Part shown: in pieces, positions 29,042 through 38,741 of the stretch | Layout of the letters: each line of letters starts with the position of its first letter | How positions within the stretch are numbered: the stretch's first letter is position 1 | DNA from: Bacterioplanes sanyensis | GTDB taxonomy: Bacteria > Pseudomonadota > Gammaproteobacteria > Pseudomonadales > Oceanobacteraceae | NCBI RefSeq assembly: GCF_014652515.1 | Contig: NZ_BMYY01000001.1 | Coordinates: 428,822-492,821 of the forward strand | Length of the DNA: 64,000 nucleotides | Reading direction: 5' to 3' | Notes under the pieces: model-generated | What the model saw: the letters and a program-made list of their open reading frames with translations, nothing else | Database searches by the model: none | Told to the model about the DNA's origin: nothing | Position numbers and translations under genes: made by a program

Positions 29042-29992
29042 CTAGTAATCCGCAAAGGCGCCTTCAGGCGGGGGCGGTGACCACAACTGCATGAGCGTAT
29101 TTAGCAGTGGCGGTTGATGATCCGCCGGCAGGTTGCGCAGCCACAGTTGTAAGCGCTCTTCGTCTTCACCTACTAAGCGGGCGATGTCGTCGTAATGAAT
29201 GCCGCGTTCGCGCAGCAGCCACACCACAATGGGCATCAGTCGATGAAAATCACGCCGATTAAGCGGGTTGCACATTTGCTCGACGGCGACGCCTAAGCGC
29301 TGGCTGACCAGTTGGCAGGCGTCTTCAAATAAACGACGTACTTCTTCGGCCGAGCGTGCCGATTGGGATAACGCTTCTTTGCGTAAAAAACGCTGAATAA
29401 ACTCGTCACGTGCCAAGGCTTGGTACATAGGATGATTGCCAGACAGCAAGTTCAACGTGGCGCGTGCGGGCTGCTGCATGACGTCGCAATAATGCTGTGC
29501 TTGATTACGGCGGCTGTGGCATAACCAGTTCAGCATGCTGCGACTGTCTAGCCACGTGGGTGGGTGAGGCTGGCGGTAGTAGCGGTCGCTGCTCCACGGG
29601 TAAAGATCGGCGCTGGCCACCAGGCGTTGCAACACCGGCCAGCGGTGCAGCTGCAGTACCAGCTCGACCAGGTAGGCACTGTCATCCACTAACAATACGG
29701 TACTTTGATCAGATAGCGCCTGGTGGCGGCGTTGCCAGCAGCGCTCGTGCATGGCATCAAAGGCTTGGTGCAAATCGTCAATGACTTCCGTCCAGTCACG
29801 CTGGCAGTGCAGTACGCATTGAATTTCATTGGCGTTAAAAACGTAAGCAATCAGGCGTGTGCCGTTTAGGTTGGCGAGAATTTGCTCAGCGTAACGGTAC
29901 TCGAAAACCGAGTAAAAAATGGGCTGGTCCTTGGCGCCGGTTACAGAAATATAATACGTTCCTGGACCGTGCAGTGTCATTTTCGTTTCCAT
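29042..29992 (-). CDS. Catalytically dead HUH (Y1/RAYT-like) transposase relative
   Basis: Protein of 316 aa from the ATG at 29992 (uncertain: a start at 30064 adds 24 residues, neither has a strong ribosome-binding site). The first about 170 residues follow the IS200/RAYT Y1 transposase layout: TYYISVTGAKDQPIF, then RLIAYVFNANEIQCVL where family members have a YxxMPNHxHLL motif, DLHQAFDAMHER in place of the SLNxxYxxYFN helix, and SAYLVELVLQLHRWPV plus ADLYPWSSDRYY, both well conserved. Both HUH histidines are replaced (Glu56, Gln58) and the nucleophile Tyr by Phe78. The C-terminus has a helical region with a possible helix-turn-helix (RGIHYDDIARLVGEDEERLQ). I infer a domesticated DNA- or RNA-binding protein. 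Confidence 0.75.
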   Translation of the reverse strand: METKMTLHGPGTYYISVTGAKDQPIFYSVFEYRYAEQILANLNGTRLIAYVFNANEIQCVLHCQRDWTEVIDDLHQAFDAMHERCWQRRHQALSDQSTVLLVDDSAYLVELVLQLHRWPVLQRLVASADLYPWSSDRYYRQPHPPTWLDSRSMLNWLCHSRRNQAQHYCDVMQQPARATLNLLSGNHPMYQALARDEFIQRFLRKEALSQSARSAEEVRRLFEDACQLVSQRLGVAVEQMCNPLNRRDFHRLMPIVVWLLRERGIHYDDIARLVGEDEERLQLWLRNLPADHQPPLLNTLMQLWSPPPPEGAFADY

Positions 29993-30117
29993 GGCAGTCA
30001 CTTTAGCTGAGTTCTTCTGACTTTGCCGTTTCAATATAGTCGTTGTTGGTCGCTTGCTTTGCATTTAGTGCATCGCCAGAGTATATATGCCAGCCATTTA
30101 TTTAGCGGAGATGATTT

Positions 30118-30603
30118 ATGCCTTCTTTTGATGTGGTATCGGAAATTGACAAGCACGAAGCGCAAAATGCCGTTGATCAGGCGAATCGTGAACTGGAGCG
30201 CCGCTACGACTTTAAAGGCAGTCAGGCTGAGTATGCCCTGCAAGAATGGAACGTCACCATGACCGCCAGCGATGAGTTTCAATTAGAGCAAATGAAACCC
30301 ATGCTGGAGGGCGCGCTGATTAAACGTGGCATTAAAGTAAGTTGCCTTGAATACAGTGACCCACAAGGGGCTGGCAAGCTGGTAAAAATGACGGCCACCT
30401 TGCGCCAGGGCATTGATAAAGACTTGGGCCGCAAAATGGTCAAACTGATTAAAGACAGCAAGATCAAAGTGCAAGCGGCTATTCAGGGCGAAATGGTACG
30501 CGTCACCGGTAAAAAGCGTGACGACTTGCAAGAAGTGATGGCTCTGCTAAAAGCAGAAGACAGCATTACCTTGCCGCTGATGTTTAAAAACTTTAAAGAC
30601 TGA
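30118..30603 (+). CDS. yajQ: YajQ-family nucleotide/c-di-GMP-binding protein
   Basis: UPF0234/YajQ protein of 161 aa, a double ferredoxin-like fold that binds RNA or cyclic di-GMP in characterised members. Starts MPSFDVVSEIDKHE and contains ELERRYDFKGS and KVQAAIQGEMVRVTGKKRDDLQEVM, which are diagnostic. GCGGAG precedes the ATG. Its stop overlaps the next ATG (TGATG). Confidence 0.95.
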   Translation: MPSFDVVSEIDKHEAQNAVDQANRELERRYDFKGSQAEYALQEWNVTMTASDEFQLEQMKPMLEGALIKRGIKVSCLEYSDPQGAGKLVKMTATLRQGIDKDLGRKMVKLIKDSKIKVQAAIQGEMVRVTGKKRDDLQEVMALLKAEDSITLPLMFKNFKD

Positions 30604-31976
30604 TGCCAGCCTGGGCCCAGCAGTTTATTGATACCTATGGCCACAAGCATGTGGCCGTGTTGGCAGCCTTGGGCTTTGCTGCTGGGCTGCCTTTTTTGCT
30701 GGTGTTTACCACTCTGACTGCTTGGCTGACTGAAGCTGGGCTAGAGCGCAGCACCATCGGTTTTTTTGCCTGGGTCGGTATGACCTACTCGGTTAAAGTG
30801 TTTTGGGCTCCAGTGATTGATCGCCTGCGCTTGCCGCTGCTGCAACGCTGGCTGGGCAAGCGTCGCAGTTGGATTTTGCTAGGGCAGCTGGGGGTGGCTA
30901 CCGGTTTGCTGCTGATGAGCCAGTTAGACCCTGCCGCCCAAGTGACGGCGGTGGCGGCGTTGGCGGTGCTGGTCGCATTTTCGTCCGCTACTCAAGACAT
31001 CGCGATTGATGCCTATCGAATTGAAATCGCCAGTGAGCAGTGGCAAGGGGCATTGTCTGCCGCTTACTTTTTTGGCTATCGGGTTGCGTTGCTGGTGGCG
31101 GGGGCCGGTGCATTGTATTTGGCCGAGTGGGGAGGTTGGTCGCTGGCGTACATGGTGATGGCTGTGATCGCCATCAGCATTATTGTGGTGACTTTATGGG
31201 CCGATGCGGCGGTGGAGGTCAAAGCGACGGAGCAGCGCCGTTTGGAGGATCAGCTGGTCGACCAAACCTTTGGTCGAGCCATGCACATGTCGCAGCGCCC
31301 GGCTTGGCAGCGCTGGTGGTTGGGTGCCGTGGTGTGCCCATTTCTGGATTTTTTTCAGCGCAACGGTTTATTGGCTTTAAGCATTTTGGCGTTTATCGCT
31401 GTTTTTCGCCTCAGTGATTTGGCCATGGGCGCCATGGCCAACCCGTTTTATCTCGATCTTGGCTACAGCAAAAGCGATATTGCTTCGGTGGCGAAGGTCT
31501 TTGGTTTTTTCATGACCATTGCGGGGTCTGCGCTGTGCGGTGTGCTGGTGGTGCGTTTAGGGGTTTATCGACCGCTATTGGCCGGTGCACTGTTGGTGGC
31601 CATCACCAACTTATTGTTCGCCTGGTTGGCTTGGGTGGGGGCTGCAGACACGCCCTCTTTGCTGTTGTTGGCGTTGGTCATCAGTGCCGATAATCTCAGC
31701 GGAGGCATTGCTGGCACGGCCTTTATTGCCTATTTGTCGAGTTTGACGAACCGGCATTACACCGCCACTCAATACGCGTTGTTTAGCTCCTTGATGACAT
31801 TGCCGGGCAAATTTATCAGTGGCTTTTCTGGCGTGGTGGTCGACGCGTATGGCTATATCGAATTTTTTATCGTTGCTGCCGCACTAGGGCTGCCCGCCAT
31901 TATATTGGTTATCTATCTATCACGGCAGGTGAGTGCGTCGGAAGTAGAGGTTGCTTCCGATAGCGCTGTTCAATAA
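30603..31976 (+). CDS. AmpG-like MFS permease
   Basis: Major facilitator permease of 457 aa with about 12-14 membrane segments. The blocks GLPFLLVFTTLTAWLTEAGL, KVFWAPVIDRL and SSATQDIAIDAYRIE are typical of AmpG, the inner-membrane importer of anhydro-muropeptides for cell-wall recycling. Translation is coupled to yajQ by TGATG. AmpG function is likely but other substrates occur in this subfamily. Confidence 0.85.
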   Translation: MPAWAQQFIDTYGHKHVAVLAALGFAAGLPFLLVFTTLTAWLTEAGLERSTIGFFAWVGMTYSVKVFWAPVIDRLRLPLLQRWLGKRRSWILLGQLGVATGLLLMSQLDPAAQVTAVAALAVLVAFSSATQDIAIDAYRIEIASEQWQGALSAAYFFGYRVALLVAGAGALYLAEWGGWSLAYMVMAVIAISIIVVTLWADAAVEVKATEQRRLEDQLVDQTFGRAMHMSQRPAWQRWWLGAVVCPFLDFFQRNGLLALSILAFIAVFRLSDLAMGAMANPFYLDLGYSKSDIASVAKVFGFFMTIAGSALCGVLVVRLGVYRPLLAGALLVAITNLLFAWLAWVGAADTPSLLLLALVISADNLSGGIAGTAFIAYLSSLTNRHYTATQYALFSSLMTLPGKFISGFSGVVVDAYGYIEFFIVAAALGLPAIILVIYLSRQVSASEVEVASDSAVQ

Positions 31977-32111
31977 TTGCGCAGCAGTGGTCATAAAAGT
32001 GACACAATGGCAGCCAAATTTGGCAAAAATTTACTTTTTTATGGCCCAGTGCTTGAGCATAAGGTGGCATTTCCTTTAGTGTACTAACGAATTTCACTGT
32101 CAGGAAAACAT

Positions 32112-33683
32112 ATGAGTAGCCACCACGATAAGTACAGTATTGAAAATACTGACTACACCGTTGGTCAGGACAATGTTCAAAAATGGGGGTTTGATGTTCA
32201 TAACCCTGTTTTTGGTATCAGTGCCGGCCTGATTTTACTGTTTCTGATTGCCGTGTTAGTGACCGACTCGGCCACGGCGAAAGCGACACTGGATGGCCTG
32301 AAGTGGGACATCATCGGCACTTTTGATGTGCTGTTTATTTGGTCAGGCAATATTTTCGTGCTCTTTTGTTTGGCCTTGTTGGTGTCTCCCTACGGCAAGA
32401 TTCGCATTGGCGGCGCCAATGCTAAGCCGGCGCATTCAATGATCTCTTGGCTGGCCATGTTGTTTGCCGCTGGCATGGGGATTGGTCTGATGTTCTGGGC
32501 GGTTGCCGAGCCGGTAGCGTATTTTACAGGGTGGTATGAAACACCGTTAGGCGTTGAGGCCAATACGCCTGAGGCGGCGCGCTTGGCAATGGGGGCCACC
32601 ATGTATCACTGGGGCCTGCACCCATGGGCTATTTATGGTGTCGTGGCATTGTCGCTTGCCTTTTTCGCTTATAACAAGGGCTTGCCACTGTCGATTCGCT
32701 CGATCTTTTACCCCATTTTAGGTGATCGCACTTGGGGCTGGGCTGGTCACATCATTGACATTCTGGCGGTATTAGCGACCTTGTTTGGTCTGGCAACATC
32801 GTTAGGACTGGGCGCGCAACAAGCTGCCAGCGGCATTGAGCACGTATTTGGTGTGGAAAGCAGCATCAGCACGCAGGTATTGGTCATTGTTGGTGTTACC
32901 GCACTGGCGATTATTTCTGTGGTACGTGGCCTTGAGGGCGGTGTGAAAGTCCTCAGTAACGTCAATATGCTGATTGCTCTGGCATTGATGGTGTTTGTGG
33001 CATTGGTCGGTTTTGCCGTCGCTATGGGGAATATTCCAACCACCATCGGTGCCTACCTTGAAAACATCGTACCGCTGAGCAATCCACACGGTCGAGAAGA
33101 CGAAGCCTGGTTCCAGGGTTGGACTGTGTTCTATTGGGCATGGTGGATTTCTTGGTCGCCATTCGTGGGTATGTTTATCGCACGAGTGTCTGAAGGTCGT
33201 ACCATCCGTGAGTTCCTTGCGGGCGTGCTGATTGTGCCAACGCTGGTGACCGTATTGTGGATGTCAATTTTCGGTGGCATTGCCATTGAGCAAGTGGTGG
33301 ATGGCATTGGTGATCTGGGTGCAAATGGCCTAACAGAAGTACCGCTGGCCATGTTCCAAATGTTCGATGCGCTGCCAATGGGTAATATCCTGTCGATGAT
33401 TGCCATTGTCTTGGTGTTGGTATTCTTTATCACGTCATCGGACTCAGGCTCGCTGGTCATCGATAGCATTACCGCAGGCGGTAAAATTGATGCACCAGTG
33501 CCTCAGCGTATTTTCTGGGCCAGCATCGAAGGTGCTATTGCGGCAGCTTTGCTGTGGATTGGCGGCACAGAGGCGATTCAAGCGCTGCAAGCCGGTGCGA
33601 TTTCAACCGGCCTGCCGTTCACCATCGTACTTTTGATTATGTGCGTCAGTTTAATCATGGGTTTACGGACCGAGCGACGCTAA
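32112..33683 (+). CDS. BCCT-family betaine/choline/carnitine transporter
   Basis: Secondary transporter of 523 aa with about 12 helices, probably importing a quaternary ammonium osmolyte with Na+ or H+. The signature region AWFQGWTVFYWAWWISWSPFVGMFIARVS with the aromatic substrate box and GMGIGLMFWAVAEPV are clear. The short C-terminus (ends GLRTERR) argues against strong BetP-type osmosensing. It adds a second route for osmolytes besides ChoXWV, 28 kb away. Confidence 0.93.
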   Translation: MSSHHDKYSIENTDYTVGQDNVQKWGFDVHNPVFGISAGLILLFLIAVLVTDSATAKATLDGLKWDIIGTFDVLFIWSGNIFVLFCLALLVSPYGKIRIGGANAKPAHSMISWLAMLFAAGMGIGLMFWAVAEPVAYFTGWYETPLGVEANTPEAARLAMGATMYHWGLHPWAIYGVVALSLAFFAYNKGLPLSIRSIFYPILGDRTWGWAGHIIDILAVLATLFGLATSLGLGAQQAASGIEHVFGVESSISTQVLVIVGVTALAIISVVRGLEGGVKVLSNVNMLIALALMVFVALVGFAVAMGNIPTTIGAYLENIVPLSNPHGREDEAWFQGWTVFYWAWWISWSPFVGMFIARVSEGRTIREFLAGVLIVPTLVTVLWMSIFGGIAIEQVVDGIGDLGANGLTEVPLAMFQMFDALPMGNILSMIAIVLVLVFFITSSDSGSLVIDSITAGGKIDAPVPQRIFWASIEGAIAAALLWIGGTEAIQALQAGAISTGLPFTIVLLIMCVSLIMGLRTERR

Positions 33684-33684
33684 C

Positions 33685-33715
33685 AAAAAAGAGCCAGCAA
33701 TGCTGGCTCTTTTTT
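33685..33715. terminator. Bidirectional terminator between BCCT and RND genes
   Basis: GAGCCAGC/GCTGGCTC stem with an A-run before and a T-run after, so it can serve both convergent genes. Confidence 0.9.
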
Positions 33716-33748
33716 CGTGAATAAGACGGCCCTGCATGGGCCGTTTTT

Positions 33749-36700
33749 TTATGCGCGCTTAATGCCGTGAGTTAATGAGTACATCACGGGCACCACGCCG
33801 AGGGTTAAGACGGTGGCGAAGCCCAAACCAAAGCAGATAACCACGGCCATGGCGCTGAAGAACGGATCAGCCAGCAGCGGCAACAAGCCCAAAATGGTGG
33901 TTAAGGCCGCCATGGTGACGGGGCGTAAGCGACTGACCGATGCTTCAAAAATGGCGTCGTAGCCGGCTTTGCCGTTATCGAGCTCAAAGCGGATTTGATC
34001 CACTAACACGATGCCATTTTTCACAATCATGCCGGACAAGCTTAAAAATCCGAGCAAAGCCATAAAGCCAAACTCAGCCTGCAACAGCAGCATTCCCGCC
34101 GTCACGCCAATAATGGCCAGCGGTACGCAGGACCAGATGACAATGGCGCTGCGCGCCTCATTGAACAGCAGCACCGTAATGATGAACATAATCAAATAGC
34201 CCAGTGGCAAGGAGGCAAACACACTGGCTTGAGCCTTGCGTGAGGACTCGTATTCGCCGCCCCATTCCAACTGATAGCCGGTCGGTAGGGCAATGGCTTC
34301 CAGCTGCGGGCGCACTTGTTTGAACAAAGCGTTAGCATTGATCGGTGCGTTGGCCGCAGGGTCGGCATAGACCTCAATGGTGCGTTTGCGGTCACGGCGG
34401 GCGATGATGGGGTCTTCAAACACCACGTCAAAGCGTTCAACAATTTGCTGGATGGGAATGTAGCGTTTAAAGACCGGGCTCCATATTTGCAAATCCATCA
34501 GGCCGTCGACGTTCAGTCGTTCTTGCTCTGGTGGGCGAATCACGATGGGTTTCAGCGTGGTGCCTTCGCGATACAAGCCCACGGTGCGGCCAGAAACACT
34601 CAGCTGTAGTAAATCGTCCAAGTCTTGCTTGGAAATACCGGCGCGGCGGGCATTGTCCTCATTAAACGCTGGGCGAATCACTTTAACGCGTTGGCGCCAG
34701 TCGTAGCGAATATTAGCGGCGTAGTCGTGATCACGAAGGATTTGTGTGGCTTCTTCAGCCAGTTGACGCAGTACGGTTTGATCTGGGCCAGAAAAACGCG
34801 CTTCGATTTTCGCGCTGCTGCCGGGGCCAATTTGCAGCCGCTTGAACTTAATAAAAGTACCTGGGATATGATCGGCTACCCACTGGCGCGCGTCGTCGAT
34901 TAGGGCGGGGATGTGCTCCCGTTGTTCGGCTCTGACCATGACCTGAGCATAGGCTGGGTACTGTTTTTCTGTGGCATAGGTCAGCATAAAGCGCTGCTCG
35001 CCCTGGCCGACGGTGGAGGAGGTAAACTCCACCCTAGGCTGCTTCAAGAAGTACTGCTCCAGTTGTCGCGCGGTTTGCTGAGTGGCGCGAATGTCTGTGC
35101 CTTCTGGCAGCCAGATGTCGACTAAAAACATCGGCGTGTTCGACGGTGGGAAAAAGCTCTGCTTGACCTGGCCAAAGCCGACGATGGCGATGATCATGGC
35201 GACCACCATCGACACCATAGTGATCATCCGGTGCTGCAGCATACGGCTTAAAATGGCGCGATACACATCATACAGTAGGCCTTTGTAAGTCTCGTTTGCG
35301 TCTGCATTGTTGTCGGCTTGGCCATCTTTAAACAGCAGGTTGCATAAGAAGGGGGTCAGCGATAACGCCGTGAGCCAGCTTAGCAATAAAGAAATCAGCA
35401 GTACGAAAAACAAAGAGCCAACAAACTCACCGGTTGAGTCTGGTGATAGGCCGATGGGGGCAAAAGCCGTGATGGCAATGACAGTGGCGCCTAATAATGG
35501 CCACTGTGTCTGGCGCACAATTTGATAGGCTGCTTCGCGGCGACTTAAGCCGCGCTGAATGCCGATCATAATACCTTCGGTCACCACCAAGGCATTATCT
35601 ACCAGCATACCCAATGCGATAATTAAAGCGCCCAGTGATATTCGGTGCAGCTGAATACCCATGGTTTCCATCACGATAAAGGTACCCAGTACAGTCAAAA
35701 ACAGGATGCTGCCAATGATTAAACCGGCACGCATGCCCATAAAGACCAGCAGCACTAAGATAACAATGACGATGGCTGCCAGTAGGTTGTAAACAAAGCC
35801 GGTAGAAGATTTATCCACTTCGGCGGGCTGGTCATAGAGGGTGTGCAACTCCATGCCCAAAGGCCGGTTATCTTCTAAGTCAGCGAGGCGTTGACGTAAG
35901 TGCTTACCCACTTCCACCACATTGACGCCACTGTTAAACGCAACCCCGATGCGCAGCGAGGGCTCTGCTTGATAATTGGTGAGGTGAGTCGGTACCTCGG
36001 CGACGCCCTCTGATATACGGGCGATATCGTGCAGATAAATGAGCTTGTCAGAGCCCGGTTCACTGACCAGCAAGTTCCCCAGCTCTTGCACCGATTGAAA
36101 CTCCCCCGTGGGATAAATCCGCACGTACTCATCCATGATGCGAATGTGTCCGGCGCTATTAACGGTGTTTTGTGTATTGAGTAAACCGTACAGGCGTGAG
36201 ATGGGGATGCCCAGATTGGTCATGCGCTCGCGGGAAATATCAATAAATACCTGCTCGGTTTGCGTGCCGGTAATTTCGACTTTGGCGATGCCCTCTAAGG
36301 TAGTGAGTTCGCGCTTTAAAAAGTCGGCGTAGTCGGACAAATCTTCATAGGTGTACTCATCGCCTGTCAGCGCCAGTAACACACCAAAGACATCGCCAAA
36401 ATCGTCTTTAATGATGGGCGTTTTAACTCCAGGGGGCAGGCTGCCCTGACGGTCGCGAATTTTGCGTCGCAACTCATCCCAGATTTGTGGCAGCTGCTCA
36501 GACTGGTATTCGGGTTTGATGACCAAGTGGATTTGTGATGAACCCGCTTTAGAAATGGAGTCAACGTAATCAATATACGCCAGTGATTGAATGGCATTTT
36601 CCAACGGCGCGGTGACTTCTTCTTCCACTTGCAGCGCACTGGCGCCGGGATAAAAGGTAACCACCATGGCTTCTTTAATGGTGAACTGTGGGTCTTCTAG

Positions 36701-36811
36701 GCGGCCGAGGTTGAGATAACTTATCACACCGCCGATCAGTAAAATCAGTAGAACCATCCAGCTGGTGGTGGCGTGGCGAATAAAATAGGTGGCGCTGTTT
36801 TCGGCTGCCAT
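33749..36811 (-). CDS. RND efflux pump, inner-membrane subunit
   Basis: Proton-driven efflux permease of the AcrB/HAE-1 superfamily, 1020 aa. It has the first helix (MVLLILLIGGVISYLNL), two large periplasmic loops, and two six-helix bundles; the helix LGALIIALGMLVDNALVVTEG carries an acidic residue at the expected proton-relay position. PxFxxxE-type start residues LEDPQFTIKEAMV are present. It resembles the MexB/AcrB-like pumps with lipoprotein adaptors whose substrates are unclear. The adaptor gene is 2 bp upstream; no TolC-like gene is present, so a general outer-membrane channel is probably used. Confidence 0.93.
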   Translation of the reverse strand: MAAENSATYFIRHATTSWMVLLILLIGGVISYLNLGRLEDPQFTIKEAMVVTFYPGASALQVEEEVTAPLENAIQSLAYIDYVDSISKAGSSQIHLVIKPEYQSEQLPQIWDELRRKIRDRQGSLPPGVKTPIIKDDFGDVFGVLLALTGDEYTYEDLSDYADFLKRELTTLEGIAKVEITGTQTEQVFIDISRERMTNLGIPISRLYGLLNTQNTVNSAGHIRIMDEYVRIYPTGEFQSVQELGNLLVSEPGSDKLIYLHDIARISEGVAEVPTHLTNYQAEPSLRIGVAFNSGVNVVEVGKHLRQRLADLEDNRPLGMELHTLYDQPAEVDKSSTGFVYNLLAAIVIVILVLLVFMGMRAGLIIGSILFLTVLGTFIVMETMGIQLHRISLGALIIALGMLVDNALVVTEGIMIGIQRGLSRREAAYQIVRQTQWPLLGATVIAITAFAPIGLSPDSTGEFVGSLFFVLLISLLLSWLTALSLTPFLCNLLFKDGQADNNADANETYKGLLYDVYRAILSRMLQHRMITMVSMVVAMIIAIVGFGQVKQSFFPPSNTPMFLVDIWLPEGTDIRATQQTARQLEQYFLKQPRVEFTSSTVGQGEQRFMLTYATEKQYPAYAQVMVRAEQREHIPALIDDARQWVADHIPGTFIKFKRLQIGPGSSAKIEARFSGPDQTVLRQLAEEATQILRDHDYAANIRYDWRQRVKVIRPAFNEDNARRAGISKQDLDDLLQLSVSGRTVGLYREGTTLKPIVIRPPEQERLNVDGLMDLQIWSPVFKRYIPIQQIVERFDVVFEDPIIARRDRKRTIEVYADPAANAPINANALFKQVRPQLEAIALPTGYQLEWGGEYESSRKAQASVFASLPLGYLIMFIITVLLFNEARSAIVIWSCVPLAIIGVTAGMLLLQAEFGFMALLGFLSLSGMIVKNGIVLVDQIRFELDNGKAGYDAIFEASVSRLRPVTMAALTTILGLLPLLADPFFSAMAVVICFGLGFATVLTLGVVPVMYSLTHGIKRA

Positions 36812-36813
36812 GC

Positions 36814-37902
36814 TTAAAGACCTCGCTCACGAACCCAAGGACGTACCCGCATGCCCGCGGTCGCTTGATGCACACCGGCAGCGAGAATGGTTTCGCTGGG
36901 CTGCAGACCGGCCAAAATTTCAATGCCTTGGGAGGTAATGCGGCCAATCTCCACATCGCGGCGCACCAGCGTCATGTCGGCACTGACGACCCAGACACTG
37001 GCCTCGCTGCCTTGATCCTGACTGGCATGTTGCAATACGGCACTGGAGGGCACCATGAGTACGGTGGGCTGGTCTCTTAGTACCTGATTTAAATCCACGT
37101 AGACGCTGGCGGACATCCCAGGTAATAGATTGAGCCCAGGTGGGCGAGGTAGCGTTAACGTGGTGGTAAAACTGCCGGTGGCAGGGTCGGCCTGGGCATT
37201 GTGCTCTTTGTAGCTGGCCATAAAGCGCTGCCCTGGCATGGCTTCGAATTCGACTTCAGGTTGGTAGCTAGCGGTATGCTTGGACTCTGTCAGCCTAGCC
37301 ATCAGATTCTCAGGCACCTGAATTTTGATTTCTAGCTGATCGCGTGCCTGCAATAAAATGACGGTGCGCCCAGCCGCTACAGGCTGGTGTTTGTCTGTGT
37401 AAACCTGGGCAATCTCACCTTTAAACGGCGCTTTTAATACGGTGTAGGATAAATCCGTTTCTGCTGCTTGCAGCGCGGCAGCACTAATATCCAACTCGGC
37501 TTTGGCTTGGTCAAACTGCGACTGCGACACTTGCTGCTGGCGGAATAAGCCCTCGATACGATCGAATTGTGCTTTGGCGAGTTCATAGCGTGCACGGCGA
37601 TCATTAACCTTGATGCGATAATCCGATGGGTCGAGGCTGGCCAAGATGTCACCCCGGTCAACGGCTTGGCCTGGTTTTGCTGGCAGTGACTGCAGCTCAC
37701 CGGCTACTCGAAAGGCCAGCTCAGCTTGTTCAGCGGCTTGTACTTTGGCGGGAAAGCGACGTAGTAGCTGCTCTCCCGGGTTGGGCACATGGTAGAGTTT
37801 GGCCGGTCTGGCCTGATCGTTGTCAACGGTTTCTTCTAAAGGTGGCTGTTCGCAGCCACTGAGTAGCAATGCTGCCAATGGCAGCAATAATAACGTTCGC
37901 AT
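36814..37902 (-). CDS. RND efflux adaptor (membrane-fusion) lipoprotein
   Basis: Periplasmic adaptor of 362 aa anchored by a lipid on Cys17 (lipobox LSGC). Order: lipoyl half-domain AELAFRVAGELQSLPAKPGQAVDRGDIL, alpha-helical hairpin (YELAKAQFDRIEGLFRQQQVSQSQFDQAKAEL), second lipoyl half TVLKAPFKGEIAQVY, then beta-barrel and membrane-proximal domains. It pairs with the permease 2 bp downstream. A perfect 7-bp dyad lies 17 bp before its ATG. Confidence 0.93.
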   Translation of the reverse strand: MRTLLLLPLAALLLSGCEQPPLEETVDNDQARPAKLYHVPNPGEQLLRRFPAKVQAAEQAELAFRVAGELQSLPAKPGQAVDRGDILASLDPSDYRIKVNDRRARYELAKAQFDRIEGLFRQQQVSQSQFDQAKAELDISAAALQAAETDLSYTVLKAPFKGEIAQVYTDKHQPVAAGRTVILLQARDQLEIKIQVPENLMARLTESKHTASYQPEVEFEAMPGQRFMASYKEHNAQADPATGSFTTTLTLPRPPGLNLLPGMSASVYVDLNQVLRDQPTVLMVPSSAVLQHASQDQGSEASVWVVSADMTLVRRDVEIGRITSQGIEILAGLQPSETILAAGVHQATAGMRVRPWVRERGL

Positions 37903-37918
37903 GTCCTTAAAACCCAGT

Positions 37919-37934
37919 CTGGCCAGTTGGCCAG
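37919..37934. promoter_or_regulatory. Perfect dyad upstream of the RND operon
   Basis: CTGGCCA-GT-TGGCCAG is a perfect 7+2+7 palindrome 17-32 bp before the adaptor ATG. It could be a repressor operator or a leader hairpin masking translation. No regulator gene is adjacent. Confidence 0.4.
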
Positions 37935-38050
37935 CAAGTTTAGGACATTCTGGTCGATGATCATAAGGCGCAGATCAAACAACCGCTTGTCCTGAGCTTG
38001 CAACAATCTGCCATCGTTATCGGTGTTAAACCCCGGTTGGTGCTGGAGCG

Positions 38051-38740
38051 TTAGAGCAGAGACTGTAAATAGCGCGCTACTTCAATGCCGGCTTTGCCGT
38101 AGCGGTGCTCAGCAAAGGCATCTTGGGTATTAGATGGCTCCAAATTGATCTCGACACTGTGAGCACCGGCGGCGTTGGCTACTTCAACAAACCCCGCTGC
38201 TGGGTAAACATGGCCGCTGGTGCCAATGCTGATAAATAAATCGCAGCGCGCTAGCGCTTGATAAATGTCGTCCATAAATAACGGCATTTCGCCAAACCAA
38301 ACGATGTGCGGACGCAGTTGTGTCGCTTGGCAGTGTTGGCACTCGCTGTGGGCGTCGATATCTGTATACCAGGGTTGCACATGATCGCACGCAAGGCAGC
38401 GCGCTTTACACAGTTCGCCATGCATATGCAGCAGCTGCTGGCTGCCGGCACGCTCGTGTAGGTTATCGACGTTTTGAGTGACAAGCAAAAACTCGCCGTT
38501 AAATTCTTGCTCGAAGTTGGCCAGTGCCTGATGGGCAGCGTTGGGATCAACCTCGGCCAATTGTGCTCGGCGCAAGTTGTAAAAATGCTGCACTTGATCG
38601 GGGCTGCGAATAAATGCTTCGGGTGTGGCAACGTCCTCGATGCGGTGGTTTTCCCACAAACCGTCGCTGTCGCGAAAGGTTTTGATGCCAGACTCGGCAG
38701 AAATGCCGGCACCGGTCAGTACCACGATACGTTGGGTCAT
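38051..38740 (-). CDS. cobB: NAD-dependent protein deacylase (sirtuin CobB)
   Basis: Cytoplasmic sirtuin, 229 aa from the ATG at 38740. NAD site [31 protein letters not shown] with the catalytic His in LHMHGEL, a four-Cys zinc site (CKARC, CQHC) and [15 protein letters not shown]. Tyr54 and Arg57 in FYNLRR match the pair that gives bacterial CobB/Sirt5 desuccinylase activity, so both deacetylation and desuccinylation are likely. It starts 1 bp after the patatin stop, so the two are co-translated. A longer upstream start exists inside the patatin gene but is unlikely. Confidence 0.93.
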   Translation of the reverse strand: MTQRIVVLTGAGISAESGIKTFRDSDGLWENHRIEDVATPEAFIRSPDQVQHFYNLRRAQLAEVDPNAAHQALANFEQEFNGEFLLVTQNVDNLHERAGSQQLLHMHGELCKARCLACDHVQPWYTDIDAHSECQHCQATQLRPHIVWFGEMPLFMDDIYQALARCDLFISIGTSGHVYPAAGFVEVANAAGAHSVEINLEPSNTQDAFAEHRYGKAGIEVARYLQSLL

Positions 38741-38741
38741 G

